Positions 47,009-56,300 of a stretch of DNA of 64,000 nucleotides are shown here, piece by piece. Origin of the DNA: Rhodococcus sp. NBC_00297. Lineage in GTDB: Bacteria > Actinomycetota > Actinomycetes > Mycobacteriales > Mycobacteriaceae. The position numbers and the translations under genes were made by a program. The stretch is from assembly GCF_036173065.1 (NCBI RefSeq), contig NZ_CP108041.1:1054001-1118000 (forward strand). Direction: 5' to 3'. The number at the start of each line of letters is the position of its first letter. The stretch's first letter is position 1. The notes below the pieces were generated by a model. It made no database searches. It was not told where the DNA came from and was given only the letters and a program-made list of their open reading frames with translations.

Positions 47009-47076
47009 GCCGTGAACACTAGCGCGTAACGACACCCGCGGTGGCCCGCATCGTGTCCGAACTTCCAGGGCGAATC

Positions 47077-48738
47077 CTAGTGAGCGACCGGCTTCTCGGC
47101 GCCGACGCCGGTGAGGGATCGCACCTCCATCTCCGCTGCCTTGTCGGTGCTCTCGTTGTCCTTGCTCGTCAGCGTTCCCACGATGCCGAGGATGAAGGCG
47201 AGCGGGATCGAGACGATGCCCGGGTTCGACAGGGGGAACCAGGCGAAGTCCGAGCCCTTGATCATCGCCGTCGCCGAGCCGGACACGGCCGGGGAGAAGA
47301 TGATGAGCACGATGGTGGAGATCAGACCGCCGTACATGCTCCACAGCGCGCCGCGCGTGGTGAAGCGTCGCCAGAAGAGCGAGTACAGGATGGTCGGCAG
47401 GTTGGCCGCCGCGGCGACCGCGAAGGCCAGCGCCACGAGGAAGGCGATGTTCTGTCCGTTGGCCAGGATGCCGCCACCGATGGCGAGGATGCCGATGACG
47501 ACGGCGGTGATGCGGGAGACCTGGACCTGCTTCTTGTCGTCGACCTTGCCCTTCTTGATGACACCGGCGTAGATGTCGTGAGCGAAGGACGCGGACGCCG
47601 TGATGGTGAGGCCGGCGACGACCGCGAGGATCGTCGCGAAGGCGACCGCCGAGATGACGCCCAGCAGGATCACCCCGCCGAGTTCGAACGCGAGAAGCGG
47701 TGCGGCAGCGTTCTGTCCGCCGGCCGCGGCGAGGATGCGGTCCGGTCCGACGATGGCGGCGGCGCCGTAGCCGAGCACCAGCGTGAAGAGGTAGAACGCA
47801 CCGATCAGCGCGATCGCCCAGACGACGCTGCGACGGGCTTCCTTGGCGGTGGGCACCGTGTAGAAGCGCATGAGCACGTGCGGCAGGCCGGCGGTGCCGA
47901 GCACCAGGGCGATACCGAGCGAGACGAAGTTCAGCTGCGACGTGGCCGAGCCGCCGTACTGGGCGCCGGGGGCGAGAACGTCACGCGCGGCGACGGTCTC
48001 GGAGACCGAGTCGCCGACCATGGTCTGCGCGCTGCCGAGGATCTCGGACAGGTTGAAGCCGAACTTGGCCAGCACCATCACCGTCATGAGACCGGCACCG
48101 GCGATGAGCAGCGCGGCCTTGATGATCTGCACCCAGGTGGTGCCCTTCATACCGCCGACGAGGACGTAGACGATCATCAGGACGCCGACGACCGCGATGA
48201 CGATGGACTGTCCCGTGCGATCCGAGATGTCGAGGAGCAGTGCGACGAGGCCGCCGGCTCCGGCCATCTGCGCGAGCAGGTAGAAGAACGACACCGTGAG
48301 TGTCGACAACGCGGCGGCGGTACGCACCGGGCCCTGCTTGAGGCGGAAGCTCAGCACGTCTGCCATCGTGAACTTGCCGGTGTTGCGCAACATCTCGGCG
48401 ACGAGAAGCAGGGCGACGAGCCACGCGACGAGGAAACCGATGGAGTACAGGAAGCCGTCGTAACCGTAGACGGCGATGGCGCCCGCGATGCCGAGGAAGC
48501 TCGCCGCGGAGAGGTAGTCACCGGCGATGGCGACACCGTTCTGCGGTCCGGAGAAGCCGCCGCCCGCGGTGAAGAACTCCGCGGAGGTGGCGTTCTTCTT
48601 ACTGGCCTTGATCACCACGGCCATGGTCACGATGACGAAGACCGCGAAGATCGAGATGTTGACGAGCGGGCTGCCGACGGTCTCGGCCTCGATCGTCTGC
48701 TGGGCCAGGAACTGCTGCGCGGCAGAGTAGGTGGTCAC
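47077..48738 (-). CDS. MctC/ActP-like monocarboxylate symporter (SSS family)
   Basis: The 553-aa sodium:solute symporter-family protein has about 13 helices and the ActP/MctC core: GDYLSAASFLGIAGAIA, LRNTGKFTMADVLSFRL, GLPHVLMRFYTVP and the ASASFAHDIY segment. Length is almost that of C. glutamicum MctC, which imports acetate, propionate and pyruvate. It overlaps the upstream DUF485 gene by 4 bp (ATGA). The promoter carries two LytTR-type half sites, so control by the neighbouring LytS/LytTR pair is likely. Confidence 0.93.
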   Translation of the reverse strand: MTTYSAAQQFLAQQTIEAETVGSPLVNISIFAVFVIVTMAVVIKASKKNATSAEFFTAGGGFSGPQNGVAIAGDYLSAASFLGIAGAIAVYGYDGFLYSIGFLVAWLVALLLVAEMLRNTGKFTMADVLSFRLKQGPVRTAAALSTLTVSFFYLLAQMAGAGGLVALLLDISDRTGQSIVIAVVGVLMIVYVLVGGMKGTTWVQIIKAALLIAGAGLMTVMVLAKFGFNLSEILGSAQTMVGDSVSETVAARDVLAPGAQYGGSATSQLNFVSLGIALVLGTAGLPHVLMRFYTVPTAKEARRSVVWAIALIGAFYLFTLVLGYGAAAIVGPDRILAAAGGQNAAAPLLAFELGGVILLGVISAVAFATILAVVAGLTITASASFAHDIYAGVIKKGKVDDKKQVQVSRITAVVIGILAIGGGILANGQNIAFLVALAFAVAAAANLPTILYSLFWRRFTTRGALWSMYGGLISTIVLIIFSPAVSGSATAMIKGSDFAWFPLSNPGIVSIPLAFILGIVGTLTSKDNESTDKAAEMEVRSLTGVGAEKPVAH

Positions 48739-49097
48739 TGGAGGGGTCCTTCGAGTTCGTCGCGGATCTTCGCGGCACGGGGGTCGAGCTCACGGTTCGC
48801 GAACTTCACGTAGATGCCGGTGATGGCGAACGTCGTCACGAACTGTCCGAGTCCGAGCAGCAGTCCGACGTTGATGTTGCCGAAGACGCGGGTGGCCATG
48901 AAGTCGTGTGCGTACGCCCCGAGGAGCACGTACGTCGTGTACCAGATGAGGAAGAAGGCGGCCATCGGGAAGACGAAGCCGCGCAGGCGCTTCTTGAGTT
49001 CTTGGAACTCGGGCGTGGCCTGCATGTCGACGAAGTCCTGGGGGGACGGGGTCCGGGGTTCGGGCTGTGCGCCCGAATGGGGTTGTGCGGTGGTCAC
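48735..49097 (-). CDS. DUF485 membrane protein, symporter partner
   Basis: The 120-aa protein has two helices (about residues 45-65 and 80-100) preceded by a polar N-terminus with FQELKKRLRGFVFP, a typical DUF485 (YjcH-like) pattern. DUF485 proteins are nearly always linked to ActP-type symporters, and here it overlaps the symporter start by 4 bp. GTG 49097 has TAGGAG 7 nt upstream. It is probably an accessory or stabilising subunit. Confidence 0.92.
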   Translation of the reverse strand: MTTAQPHSGAQPEPRTPSPQDFVDMQATPEFQELKKRLRGFVFPMAAFFLIWYTTYVLLGAYAHDFMATRVFGNINVGLLLGLGQFVTTFAITGIYVKFANRELDPRAAKIRDELEGPLQ

Positions 49098-49131
49098 GGG
49101 TGCTCCTACGTGTCGGGAGATACTCGGATGA

Positions 49132-49160
49132 CGGTAGTGAGACCACCATCACACCGATAC
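49132..49160 (-). promoter_or_regulatory. Candidate promoter of the DUF485-symporter operon
   Basis: On the minus strand, TATCGG (49155-49160) and TACCGT (49132-49137) are separated by 17 bp, about 35-60 bp before the DUF485 start. The LytTR-type repeats lie about 40 bp upstream of the -35, a suitable activator position. Confidence 0.45.
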
Positions 49161-49200
49161 GGCGTGGCGCCGATCACACGCCGAGCAGCGCGCCGGTGCG

Positions 49201-49230
49201 CCGAACGGTCTGCCGGGCGGGACGAACGGT
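49201..49230 (-). promoter_or_regulatory. Paired LytTR-type binding sites
   Basis: On the minus strand, ACCGTTCGT (49222-49230) and ACCGTTCGG (49201-49209) are separated by exactly 12 bp. Both fit the published LytTR-domain consensus [TA][AC][CA]GTTN[AG][TG], and the spacing is that reported for AlgR/AgrA/LytR regulators. They lie in noncoding DNA, just after the upstream symporter stop (49239) and about 105 bp before the DUF485 start. A LytTR regulator gene is 2 kb away. Confidence 0.72.
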
Positions 49231-49238
49231 CGTGCCGC

Positions 49239-50972
49239 TCACTGCTTGCGCAGTCGCTCCACGCCCAGACCGAGGCGTTCGGGTGCGTGCATGGCCGACA
49301 TGATGCGGCCGATGTCCAGCGGTATCGAGGACCGAGTCGCCAGCGACACCGTCACCATGACGGCGAAGGCGAGGGGCACGCTGACCGCCGCCGGGTAGCC
49401 GACGATCGCCGCGGCCCACCCACCCAGGAGCTGATCGGACACCCCGCCGAGCACGGCGAGGGATGCGGCGGCCGTGGAGACCCCGCCGCCGACGATCAGC
49501 CCCGCGGCGGCCCCTGCGGCGGTGAGACCGCGCCACCAGATGCCGAGCACCAGCAGCGGACACAGCGTCGACGCCGCGACGGCGAACACGAGCCCCACGG
49601 TGCGGGAGAGGTCGAGCGTGACCAAACCGACCGACAGCAGCAGCGGACCGGTGCCGGCCACGATCGCGGCGATCCGGAAGTCGCGCACCCGGCCGCGCAG
49701 GACGTCGGTGCTGAGCACTCCGGCGATGGTCACCAGCAGTCCCGACGACGTGGACAGGAACGCCGCCATCGCGCCCGCGGCGACGAGTGCGGCGAGCAGC
49801 AGACCCGGCACCCCGTCGATGGCCGCCGACGGCAGCAGGAGCACGGCCGCGTCGGATGCACCGGTGATCAGCAACTGGGGAACGTACAGGCGTGCGAACA
49901 CACCCAGCACCGTCGGGAACAGGTAGAACACCGACAGCAGACCCACCACGGTCAGCGCCGTCCAGCGGGCCGCCGGCCCGTCCGGGTTGGTGTAGAAGCG
50001 CACGAGGACGTGGGGCAACCCCATCGTGCCGAGGAACGTGGCGAGGATCAGCGAGTACACCTGGTACAGCGGGAAGGGACCACCGAAACCGTTGCCGGGC
50101 GAGAGCCAGTCGGAGCCCTCGACCGGTGCGCCCGCCACCACGGGGACCGGCGATCCTGCCTCGAGTTCGAGCACCGTGCCCGACTGCAGCGTGTGGTCGC
50201 CCGCGTCGAGTGTCGTCGGTCCGTCCACCGCGGCGCCGTCGACGGTGCCGCGGACCACGACGTCGAGGTTCTCCTGCACCTGCACGACGACGTCGGTACT
50301 GATGTCGACCGTCGTGGCGGTGTCCACGGACGGCGGTGCGGGGGTGCCCATCTCGCGCGGATCGGCCGCGAAATGCACCGCGAGCACCAGCGCCGGTACC
50401 GCGACGGCCGTCAGCTTGAGCCAGTACTGGAACGCCTGGACGAACGTGATGGAGCGCATGCCGCCGCCGACCACGTTGAGGATCACGATCACTCCGATGA
50501 CAGCCGCGCCGACCCAACTGGGAACGCCGAGAAGGATGTTGAGGGTGAGCCCGGCGCCCTGCAGCTGCGGGACGAGGTACAGCGCACACACCCCGGCGAC
50601 CACCAGCATGGCCAACGTGCGGAGCCGCGCCGAACCGAGGCGGAACTCGGCGAAGTCCGGCACCGTGTACGCACCGGACCGTCGCAGCGGCGCCGAGACG
50701 AACAGCAACAGCCCGAGATACCCGGCCGTGAAGCCCACCGGGTACCACAGTGCGTCGGCACCGTACTTGGCGATCAGGCCCGCGACCCCGAGAAACGATG
50801 CGGCCGAGAGGTACTCACCGGACACGGCCGCGGCGTTCCACCGCGGACCCACGCTACGGGAGGCGACGAGGAAGTCGGAGGTGGTGCGCGCCAACCGGAC
50901 TCCGTACGCGCCCACCGCGACGGTGGCCACCGCCGAGAAGATGACGGCGAGCACCGTGGGGACGGACACCAT
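49239..50972 (-). CDS. Second SSS-family symporter with a large extracytoplasmic insertion
   Basis: The 577-aa symporter has the same core as the MctC-like protein (GEYLSAASFLGVAGLIAKYG, YTVPDFAEFRLGS, GLPHVLVRFYTNP). Between two helices it carries an extra segment of about 100 residues (about 200-298), rich in Val, Asp, Thr and Gly, with a beta-rich pattern. This should face outside and may sense or bind ligand. It is the last gene of the LytS-LytTR operon, 31 bp after the 118-aa gene. Substrate: a short carboxylate by family. Confidence 0.9.
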   Translation of the reverse strand: MVSVPTVLAVIFSAVATVAVGAYGVRLARTTSDFLVASRSVGPRWNAAAVSGEYLSAASFLGVAGLIAKYGADALWYPVGFTAGYLGLLLFVSAPLRRSGAYTVPDFAEFRLGSARLRTLAMLVVAGVCALYLVPQLQGAGLTLNILLGVPSWVGAAVIGVIVILNVVGGGMRSITFVQAFQYWLKLTAVAVPALVLAVHFAADPREMGTPAPPSVDTATTVDISTDVVVQVQENLDVVVRGTVDGAAVDGPTTLDAGDHTLQSGTVLELEAGSPVPVVAGAPVEGSDWLSPGNGFGGPFPLYQVYSLILATFLGTMGLPHVLVRFYTNPDGPAARWTALTVVGLLSVFYLFPTVLGVFARLYVPQLLITGASDAAVLLLPSAAIDGVPGLLLAALVAAGAMAAFLSTSSGLLVTIAGVLSTDVLRGRVRDFRIAAIVAGTGPLLLSVGLVTLDLSRTVGLVFAVAASTLCPLLVLGIWWRGLTAAGAAAGLIVGGGVSTAAASLAVLGGVSDQLLGGWAAAIVGYPAAVSVPLAFAVMVTVSLATRSSIPLDIGRIMSAMHAPERLGLGVERLRKQ

Positions 50973-51003
50973 CAGCGCGTGCCGGACGTGAGAGCGCCGG
51001 CCA

Positions 51004-51360
51004 TCAGTCCTCCACCAGTTCGGTGAACTCCTGCTCGTTGCGCTCGGCCGAACGGACGAAGAGGTACCCGGCGACCAGCAGGACCGGGTACGCGGCGACG
51101 GCGAGCGACCACCACGGGACCCCGATGCCGGCGATGCGTGCGGTGCCCGCGGCCGGCGCGAACACCCACACCAGCGGGACGATGCCGAGGATCAGGACCA
51201 CGACGGCCGCGGTGCGCAACGCGAGCGCCAACTGTGCGCGGACCAGGCCGTTGATCATGGCCTCGCCCACCTCGGTCTGCTCCTGGACCTCCACCCGGGT
51301 GCGCACGATGCGTGCGCCGCGGCGCTGGGCCAACACCACCTTCTCTCGCTGCGCCGCCAT
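51004..51360 (-). CDS. Small membrane protein linked to the second symporter
   Basis: The 118-aa protein has a basic N-terminal helix (QREKVVLAQRRGARIVRTR), two hydrophobic helices (about 43-65 and 80-102) and an acidic C-terminal tail ERNEQEFTELVED. Position and topology mimic a DUF485 partner, but the sequence is different. It starts 1 bp after the regulator stop. It may be a functional equivalent of DUF485 for the second symporter, by inference. Confidence 0.82.
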   Translation of the reverse strand: MAAQREKVVLAQRRGARIVRTRVEVQEQTEVGEAMINGLVRAQLALALRTAAVVVLILGIVPLVWVFAPAAGTARIAGIGVPWWSLAVAAYPVLLVAGYLFVRSAERNEQEFTELVED

Positions 51361-51361
51361 C

Positions 51362-52186
51362 TCAGGAACGGTGCTGTCCGGCGAGTGCCGCTCGTGGGCC
51401 GCGGACGAGCCGATCGCGGAGTTCGCGGGTGTGGCGACGGCTCACCGGGAGCTCGACGGGTGGGCAGGCACCCGTGCCGCGCAGGCAGACCACCAGTCCG
51501 GACCCGACGGTGCGGGTCCCCCCGACCTGGCCGACGGACACGAGGTACGACCGATGGACGCGCAGGAATCCGTGGTCGGCCCAGCGGGACTCCAGCGTCG
51601 AGAGGGCGATCCGCACCAGGTGGGTGCCGGTCGTCGTGTGCAGCCGGGCGTAGTCGCCCTCGGCCTCCACCCAGACGACGGTGGATCGCGGCACCATCGT
51701 CGTCACACCGCCGAGCTCCACCGGGATCACGTCGTCCTGGTCGCTGCGCCCCGCGGGACCCGGTACCGCGCCGGACCTCTTGTCGACGACGCGGCGGACA
51801 GCGTCGGACAGGCGCTGGTCACGGATCGGCTTGAGGAGGTAGTCGACGGCCCCGATCTCGAAGGCGGCGACGGCGCGATCGTCGTGGGCCGTCACGAAGA
51901 CGACCGCCGGCGGTGAGGCGAAGTTGCTCAGCACTCCGGCCAGTTCCATGCCGTCGAGTCCGGGCATGTCGATGTCGAGAAAGACACCGTCGACCGGCGC
52001 GTCGCGCAGGATGCGCAGCGCCGTGGTGGCGTCGCTCGCTCCCTCGACCGATCCGACCGCCGGGTGGCGGCGCAGCAGGTAGACGAGTTCGTCCAGGGCC
52101 GGCCGCTCGTCGTCCACGGCGAGCAGCCGCAGGGGCCGGTCGGCAGCGGGGGGCGTGGTCGCCTCGGTGGCATGGGTGGGGCTCAT
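51362..52186 (-). CDS. LytTR-family response regulator
   Basis: The 274-aa protein has a receiver domain with the phosphoacceptor Asp71 in FLDIDMPGLDG, the acidic pair in VDDERPA, the switch Thr in VTAHDD and Lys in LLKPI. A C-terminal LytTR DNA-binding domain (VVWVEAEGDYARLHT, FLRVHRSYLVSV) follows. It is the partner of the kinase 33 bp upstream. LytTR proteins bind paired 9-bp direct repeats, and a perfect pair lies at 49201-49230. E. coli BtsR and YpdB of this class control pyruvate transporters. Confidence 0.94.
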   Translation of the reverse strand: MSPTHATEATTPPAADRPLRLLAVDDERPALDELVYLLRRHPAVGSVEGASDATTALRILRDAPVDGVFLDIDMPGLDGMELAGVLSNFASPPAVVFVTAHDDRAVAAFEIGAVDYLLKPIRDQRLSDAVRRVVDKRSGAVPGPAGRSDQDDVIPVELGGVTTMVPRSTVVWVEAEGDYARLHTTTGTHLVRIALSTLESRWADHGFLRVHRSYLVSVGQVGGTRTVGSGLVVCLRGTGACPPVELPVSRRHTRELRDRLVRGPRAALAGQHRS

Positions 52187-52219
52187 GGCGTCTTCATCGT
52201 GCCATGTCGCGCGCGCACG

Positions 52220-53392
52220 TCAGGGCCGGATGCCTGCCCGAAATTTCGGGATCCGCATACTCACCTTGGTGCCGGCGTCCGGCGCGGTCTCCACCACCAG
52301 GCCGTAGTCGTTGCCGAAGGCGGCGCGCAACCGGTCGTCGACGTTGGCGAGTCCGACGTGCACCCCCTCCTCCGATCCCAGGTCGCCGGAGCGCAGCAGT
52401 TCCGGATCCATGCCGACACCGTCGTCCTCGATGCTGATGGCCGCGTCCGTACCCGCGTCCGCCGCGATCACGGTGATACGGCCGCGGCCCCGGCCTGCGA
52501 CGCCGTGGCGCACCGCGTTCTCGACGAGGGGCTGCAGCGCCAGGAACGGCAACACCACTCCCAGCACCTCGGGAGCGATCTGCACCGTCACGTCGAGGGA
52601 GTCACCGAAACGCGCGCGCTCGAGCGTGAGGTACCGGTCGATGTTGCGGAGCTCGTCGGAGAGCACCGTGAACTCCCCCGCCGTGCGGAACGAGTAGCGC
52701 GTGAAGTCGGCGAACTCGAGGACCAGCTCGCGCGCACGATCGGGATCGGTCCGCACGAACGACGCGATGGTCGTCAGGGCGTTGTAGATGAAGTGCGGGC
52801 TGATCTGGGCGCGCAGCGCCCGGACCTCGGCCCGGTCGAGGCGTGCTCTGCTCGCGTCGAGTTCGGCCAGCTCGACCTGCTCGCCGACGTACCGCGCGAC
52901 CTCGGTGCAGGCCCCGAGCAGACCGGGACCGGGTTCCTCCAGCGTGACCACGCCCAGCACGCAGACCACGCCGGCGCCCTCGGTGAGGACCGGCTGCACC
53001 ACCACCGAGCGTGCCGGGGCGTCCGCGGTCGCGGCGGTGCGCAGCAGCACCCGACGCTCGGTGTCGACGGCACGGCGGGCGACCACGGGGAACTCGTCCA
53101 GGGTCCCGTCGACGGGACCGTCGTGGCCCAACACCGTCCCGTCCGGTCCCGCCAGGACGACGGCGGCGGCGCCGGTCAGTGTGCGCAGGTGCGGCGCCGC
53201 CTCCGACGCGGACGCGGCGTCGAGGCCCCGCCGCAACGGGCGTGCCGCGAGCGATGCGGTGTGCAGCGCGGCGTGCACCGCGCGTTCGGTGGGCGTGGTC
53301 AGCGGGCGCGTCCCCCGGCGCGTGATGACGACGACCGCACCGGCGACGACCGCGGCCATCACCAACAGGACGACCGCCGTGGTGGCTGTCAC
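52220..53392 (-). CDS. LytS-type sensor histidine kinase
   Basis: The 390-aa kinase has one N-terminal membrane helix (residues 6-24), a GAF-like sensor region (about 60-175), the phosphoacceptor His200 in AQISPHFIYNAL, the LQPLVENAVRHG N-box and an ATP-binding end with EDDGVGM. Unlike E. coli BtsS it has a single helix and no 5TM domain, so the signal is probably read by the cytoplasmic GAF-like domain. GTG 53392 overlaps the lipase stop by 4 bp. It phosphorylates the LytTR regulator downstream. Confidence 0.93.
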   Translation of the reverse strand: MTATTAVVLLVMAAVVAGAVVVITRRGTRPLTTPTERAVHAALHTASLAARPLRRGLDAASASEAAPHLRTLTGAAAVVLAGPDGTVLGHDGPVDGTLDEFPVVARRAVDTERRVLLRTAATADAPARSVVVQPVLTEGAGVVCVLGVVTLEEPGPGLLGACTEVARYVGEQVELAELDASRARLDRAEVRALRAQISPHFIYNALTTIASFVRTDPDRARELVLEFADFTRYSFRTAGEFTVLSDELRNIDRYLTLERARFGDSLDVTVQIAPEVLGVVLPFLALQPLVENAVRHGVAGRGRGRITVIAADAGTDAAISIEDDGVGMDPELLRSGDLGSEEGVHVGLANVDDRLRAAFGNDYGLVVETAPDAGTKVSMRIPKFRAGIRP

Positions 53393-54648
53393 GGCACCTG
53401 GTCACACGTGTTCGTCGGTTGTCCGGTTCCCTCGAACCGCTGGGTGATCCAGTCGATGCCCTCGATGTTGGCGGCCGAGTCGGCGTGGCCCTGGTCCGCC
53501 CGGACCCGGTAGTCGATGACGTCGCCCTGCGCGCACGCTCGGCGGGACGCGTCCTCGGTCCACTGCGGCAGGATGAGATCGTCTCGCGAACCGACCAGCA
53601 CCATCATCGGCGCCGCGGCCCGCCCCTGCGGTAGGGCGTTGTCCGACAACCACTCTCGAATGGCGGCGTACGCTTCCGGCGAGCTGGGGCGCACGTCGTC
53701 CGGTCCGATGGATCCCGCGGCTGTCAACTTGCCGGCGGCCAGGGGTCCCGTGCAGGCCAACAGGACGTCCTTGTTCTCCAGCAGTCCGCCGCTGAGGAAG
53801 TCAGCGTCGGTGTACTCCGGATGGTCCACGAGGAAGCCCTCGACGACGAACGGCATGATCGCCTTCTGGGGCAACGTGAGCTGCCCCAGTCCGGACTCCG
53901 GGGCGATCGGGCTGATGTCCGCGGCCGGGGACAGGTTGGCCGATCCCAGGAACTCGAGGCCGTCGCCGTACTCCGCGGCCATCTCGGCGGCGGCCCAGGT
54001 GGCCTGCCCACCCTGCGACACGCCCAGCGCCGCCCAGCGAGTCCCGCTACCGGGCGCCACGTTCCGCGCTGCGCGGACAGCGTCGATGATGTCGTGGCCG
54101 GCCGACGGGGCGTTCAGGTACGGATGCGGATCGTCGGTTCCCAGGCCCTCGTAGTCCGTCACCGCGACGACGGCGCCGCGTTCGAGCATCGGCGTGACCA
54201 GGCCGATGGAGCCGAGCAGATTGGGATAGAGGGACGGTGCGCACTCGTCGGTCACACCCGTCGTGCCGTGCCCGACGGACACGACCGGCCATCCCCCCTC
54301 GGGCGGTGCGCCGGCCGGGACGAACACCGTGCCCGTGACGTCGACACCGCCGGCGTCCACCCCGGACGTCGAGCGGTACGTGATGCGGTGCGCCGTGGCG
54401 CCGAGGTTGGTGACCGCCTGGTCGACCTGACCGAGGAGCACGTCGGCGACCAGCGAGCCGCGCTCGTCGCCCGTGGGGGCGGGAGAGCGGGGTGCCGCGT
54501 CAGTGGTCGCGTCGTTCCCCGGGGTGGGCGCGGGATCCGACGACGCACATCCCGACAGCATCAGCATCGACGCGGCCAGTGCCGATCCCAGCAGGACCGG
54601 GACCCTGCCGCGCAGTCCTGGTCTCGAACCGATCCTGCACACGTTCAC
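53389..54648 (-). CDS. Lipoprotein lipase (LIP family)
   Basis: The 419-aa secreted hydrolase has a lipoprotein signal with lipobox LSGC (Cys34), then the LIP-family alpha/beta hydrolase fold: GHGTTGV oxyanion region, nucleophile Ser in LGVSQGG, and Asp/His near the end (GSRDDLILP, DQGHADS). It probably releases fatty acids from lipids outside the membrane. GTG 54648 overlaps the antiporter stop by 4 bp. It is in one run with the LytS/LytTR genes, so lipid hydrolysis and carboxylate uptake may be coupled. Confidence 0.9.
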   Translation of the reverse strand: MNVCRIGSRPGLRGRVPVLLGSALAASMLMLSGCASSDPAPTPGNDATTDAAPRSPAPTGDERGSLVADVLLGQVDQAVTNLGATAHRITYRSTSGVDAGGVDVTGTVFVPAGAPPEGGWPVVSVGHGTTGVTDECAPSLYPNLLGSIGLVTPMLERGAVVAVTDYEGLGTDDPHPYLNAPSAGHDIIDAVRAARNVAPGSGTRWAALGVSQGGQATWAAAEMAAEYGDGLEFLGSANLSPAADISPIAPESGLGQLTLPQKAIMPFVVEGFLVDHPEYTDADFLSGGLLENKDVLLACTGPLAAGKLTAAGSIGPDDVRPSSPEAYAAIREWLSDNALPQGRAAAPMMVLVGSRDDLILPQWTEDASRRACAQGDVIDYRVRADQGHADSAANIEGIDWITQRFEGTGQPTNTCDQVP

Positions 54649-56276
54649 TCTCGCCCTCTTTCCGCCATGAATCGCTGCAACCGTGTCTCGGTGGCGGCCT
54701 GCTCGATGTCGAGCCCGTCCAGAACCGCGGCGAGAACCTCGTCGTCGAGGTCCCCCGCGTCGCGTGCGGCGAGCAACGCCTCGCGCTGTCGCCGCAGTGC
54801 GGTGCGCCGCCACCGATCGAACACCGCGCCGGAGGACCGCGCCCGCGCGGCCCTCTCCTGATCGTCCTCGTCCTGCTCCGTGCGGAGTCGGCCCAGCATC
54901 ACGCGGCGCACCCGATCGACGACCTCGGCGGCCTCGGTTCCCTCGACCTTCGTCATCGCCTCGTCGAGCGACTCCTCGACCGCACGGCGGGCGATCTGCC
55001 GAGCGAGTGCGCGCTGCTCGTCGAGATGCCGGGCCTCGTCCGGGTCGGAGATGTCCAGCCGTCGGATCACCAGCGGCAATGTCACCCCCTGGATCAGCAG
55101 GGTTCCGACGGCCACGGTGAAGGCGATGGCCTGGATGACTCCACGCCCCGGGAAGTCGTCCCCCGCGAGGGTGGTGAAGGGGACACCGGCGGCCGCCGCG
55201 AGGGTCACCACTCCGCGCATCCCGGCCCAGGACAGGACGACGTTCTGGCGCCAGGTCAGTTCCGCGTCCTCGGTCGATCGAGCCCGGTGGTAGACGCGTC
55301 GCAGCGCCGAGCCGGCGAACAGCATCACCGGACGCACCGCCATGACGAGCGCGAGGACCAGCAGTCCGTACAGGAAGATGTGGTGGACGGGCAGCCCCTC
55401 GCGGCTGATGTCGTCGATGACGAACTTGAGCTGCAGGCCCATGTAGGCGAAGACGAAGGTCTCGAGGAGCAGATCGAGCGTCGGCCAGACGTGCCGCTCC
55501 TGGATGCGCGTCGGGATCGCGTCGCCGCTGCGCGCCGAACCGAGCACGAATCCGGCGGTGACGACGGCGAGCACACCCGAGGCGTGGATCTGCTCCGCGG
55601 CGAGGTAGGCGGTGAAGGGAACGAGGATGCCCAGTACGGTCTCCAGCGCGCTGTCCGCCATGCGGCTGCGGACGAAGCGCACGAGTCGGCTGAGCACGTA
55701 TCCCACGGCGACGCCGCCCACGACCTCGTAGACGAAGAACAGCAGCGGCGAGTCGATGCCGACCCGGCTTCCCGTCACGGAGGCGACGGTGATGGTGAAC
55801 AGGGTCAGCGCCGCCGCGTCGTTGACGAGTGATTCGCCGGTGAGGATCGCCATCATGCGCGCGGGCAGACCCAGCTTGCGCCCCACTGCTACCGCGGCGA
55901 CGGCGTCGGGCGGCGCGACCACGGCGCCGAGGACCAGGGCGGCGCCCAGTGTCAGCTCCGGGACGAGCCAGTACGAGAAGTACCCCACCGAGACGGTCGT
56001 GATGACGACGAGACCGACGCCGAGCCGGACGATGGAGCGGAAGTTGTGCGCGAAGGAGCGGAACGAGAAGTTCAACGCTGTCGAGTACAGCAGGGGCGGA
56101 AGGATCACGCCCAGAAGGAGTTCGGGTTCGAGAGCGGGACGCGGCAGCCCGGGGACGAACGAGGCGACCGACCCGACGGCGACGAGAACGAGGGGCACCT
56201 GCAGATCGAGGCGCTTGGCGAAGCCGGCGATGACGACGGCCCCGACGATCACCAGAAGCAGGAGCCACCCGTCCAT
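54645..56276 (-). CDS. CPA1-family Na+/H+ antiporter
   Basis: The 543-aa antiporter has about twelve helices with the ion-binding APPDAVAAV (ND/DD-type) and TGESLVNDAAAL motifs, and WAGMRGVVTLA. A C-terminal cytoplasmic domain of about 140 residues is charged and helical. It exports Na+ in exchange for H+. It overlaps the lipase gene by 4 bp and follows the antitoxin-like gene by 24 bp. Linking a sodium exporter with sodium:solute symporters makes physiological sense. Confidence 0.93.
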   Translation of the reverse strand: MDGWLLLLVIVGAVVIAGFAKRLDLQVPLVLVAVGSVASFVPGLPRPALEPELLLGVILPPLLYSTALNFSFRSFAHNFRSIVRLGVGLVVITTVSVGYFSYWLVPELTLGAALVLGAVVAPPDAVAAVAVGRKLGLPARMMAILTGESLVNDAAALTLFTITVASVTGSRVGIDSPLLFFVYEVVGGVAVGYVLSRLVRFVRSRMADSALETVLGILVPFTAYLAAEQIHASGVLAVVTAGFVLGSARSGDAIPTRIQERHVWPTLDLLLETFVFAYMGLQLKFVIDDISREGLPVHHIFLYGLLVLALVMAVRPVMLFAGSALRRVYHRARSTEDAELTWRQNVVLSWAGMRGVVTLAAAAGVPFTTLAGDDFPGRGVIQAIAFTVAVGTLLIQGVTLPLVIRRLDISDPDEARHLDEQRALARQIARRAVEESLDEAMTKVEGTEAAEVVDRVRRVMLGRLRTEQDEDDQERAARARSSGAVFDRWRRTALRRQREALLAARDAGDLDDEVLAAVLDGLDIEQAATETRLQRFMAERGRE

Positions 56277-56300
56277 CGACTCGACTACCGCGCGGGTCTG

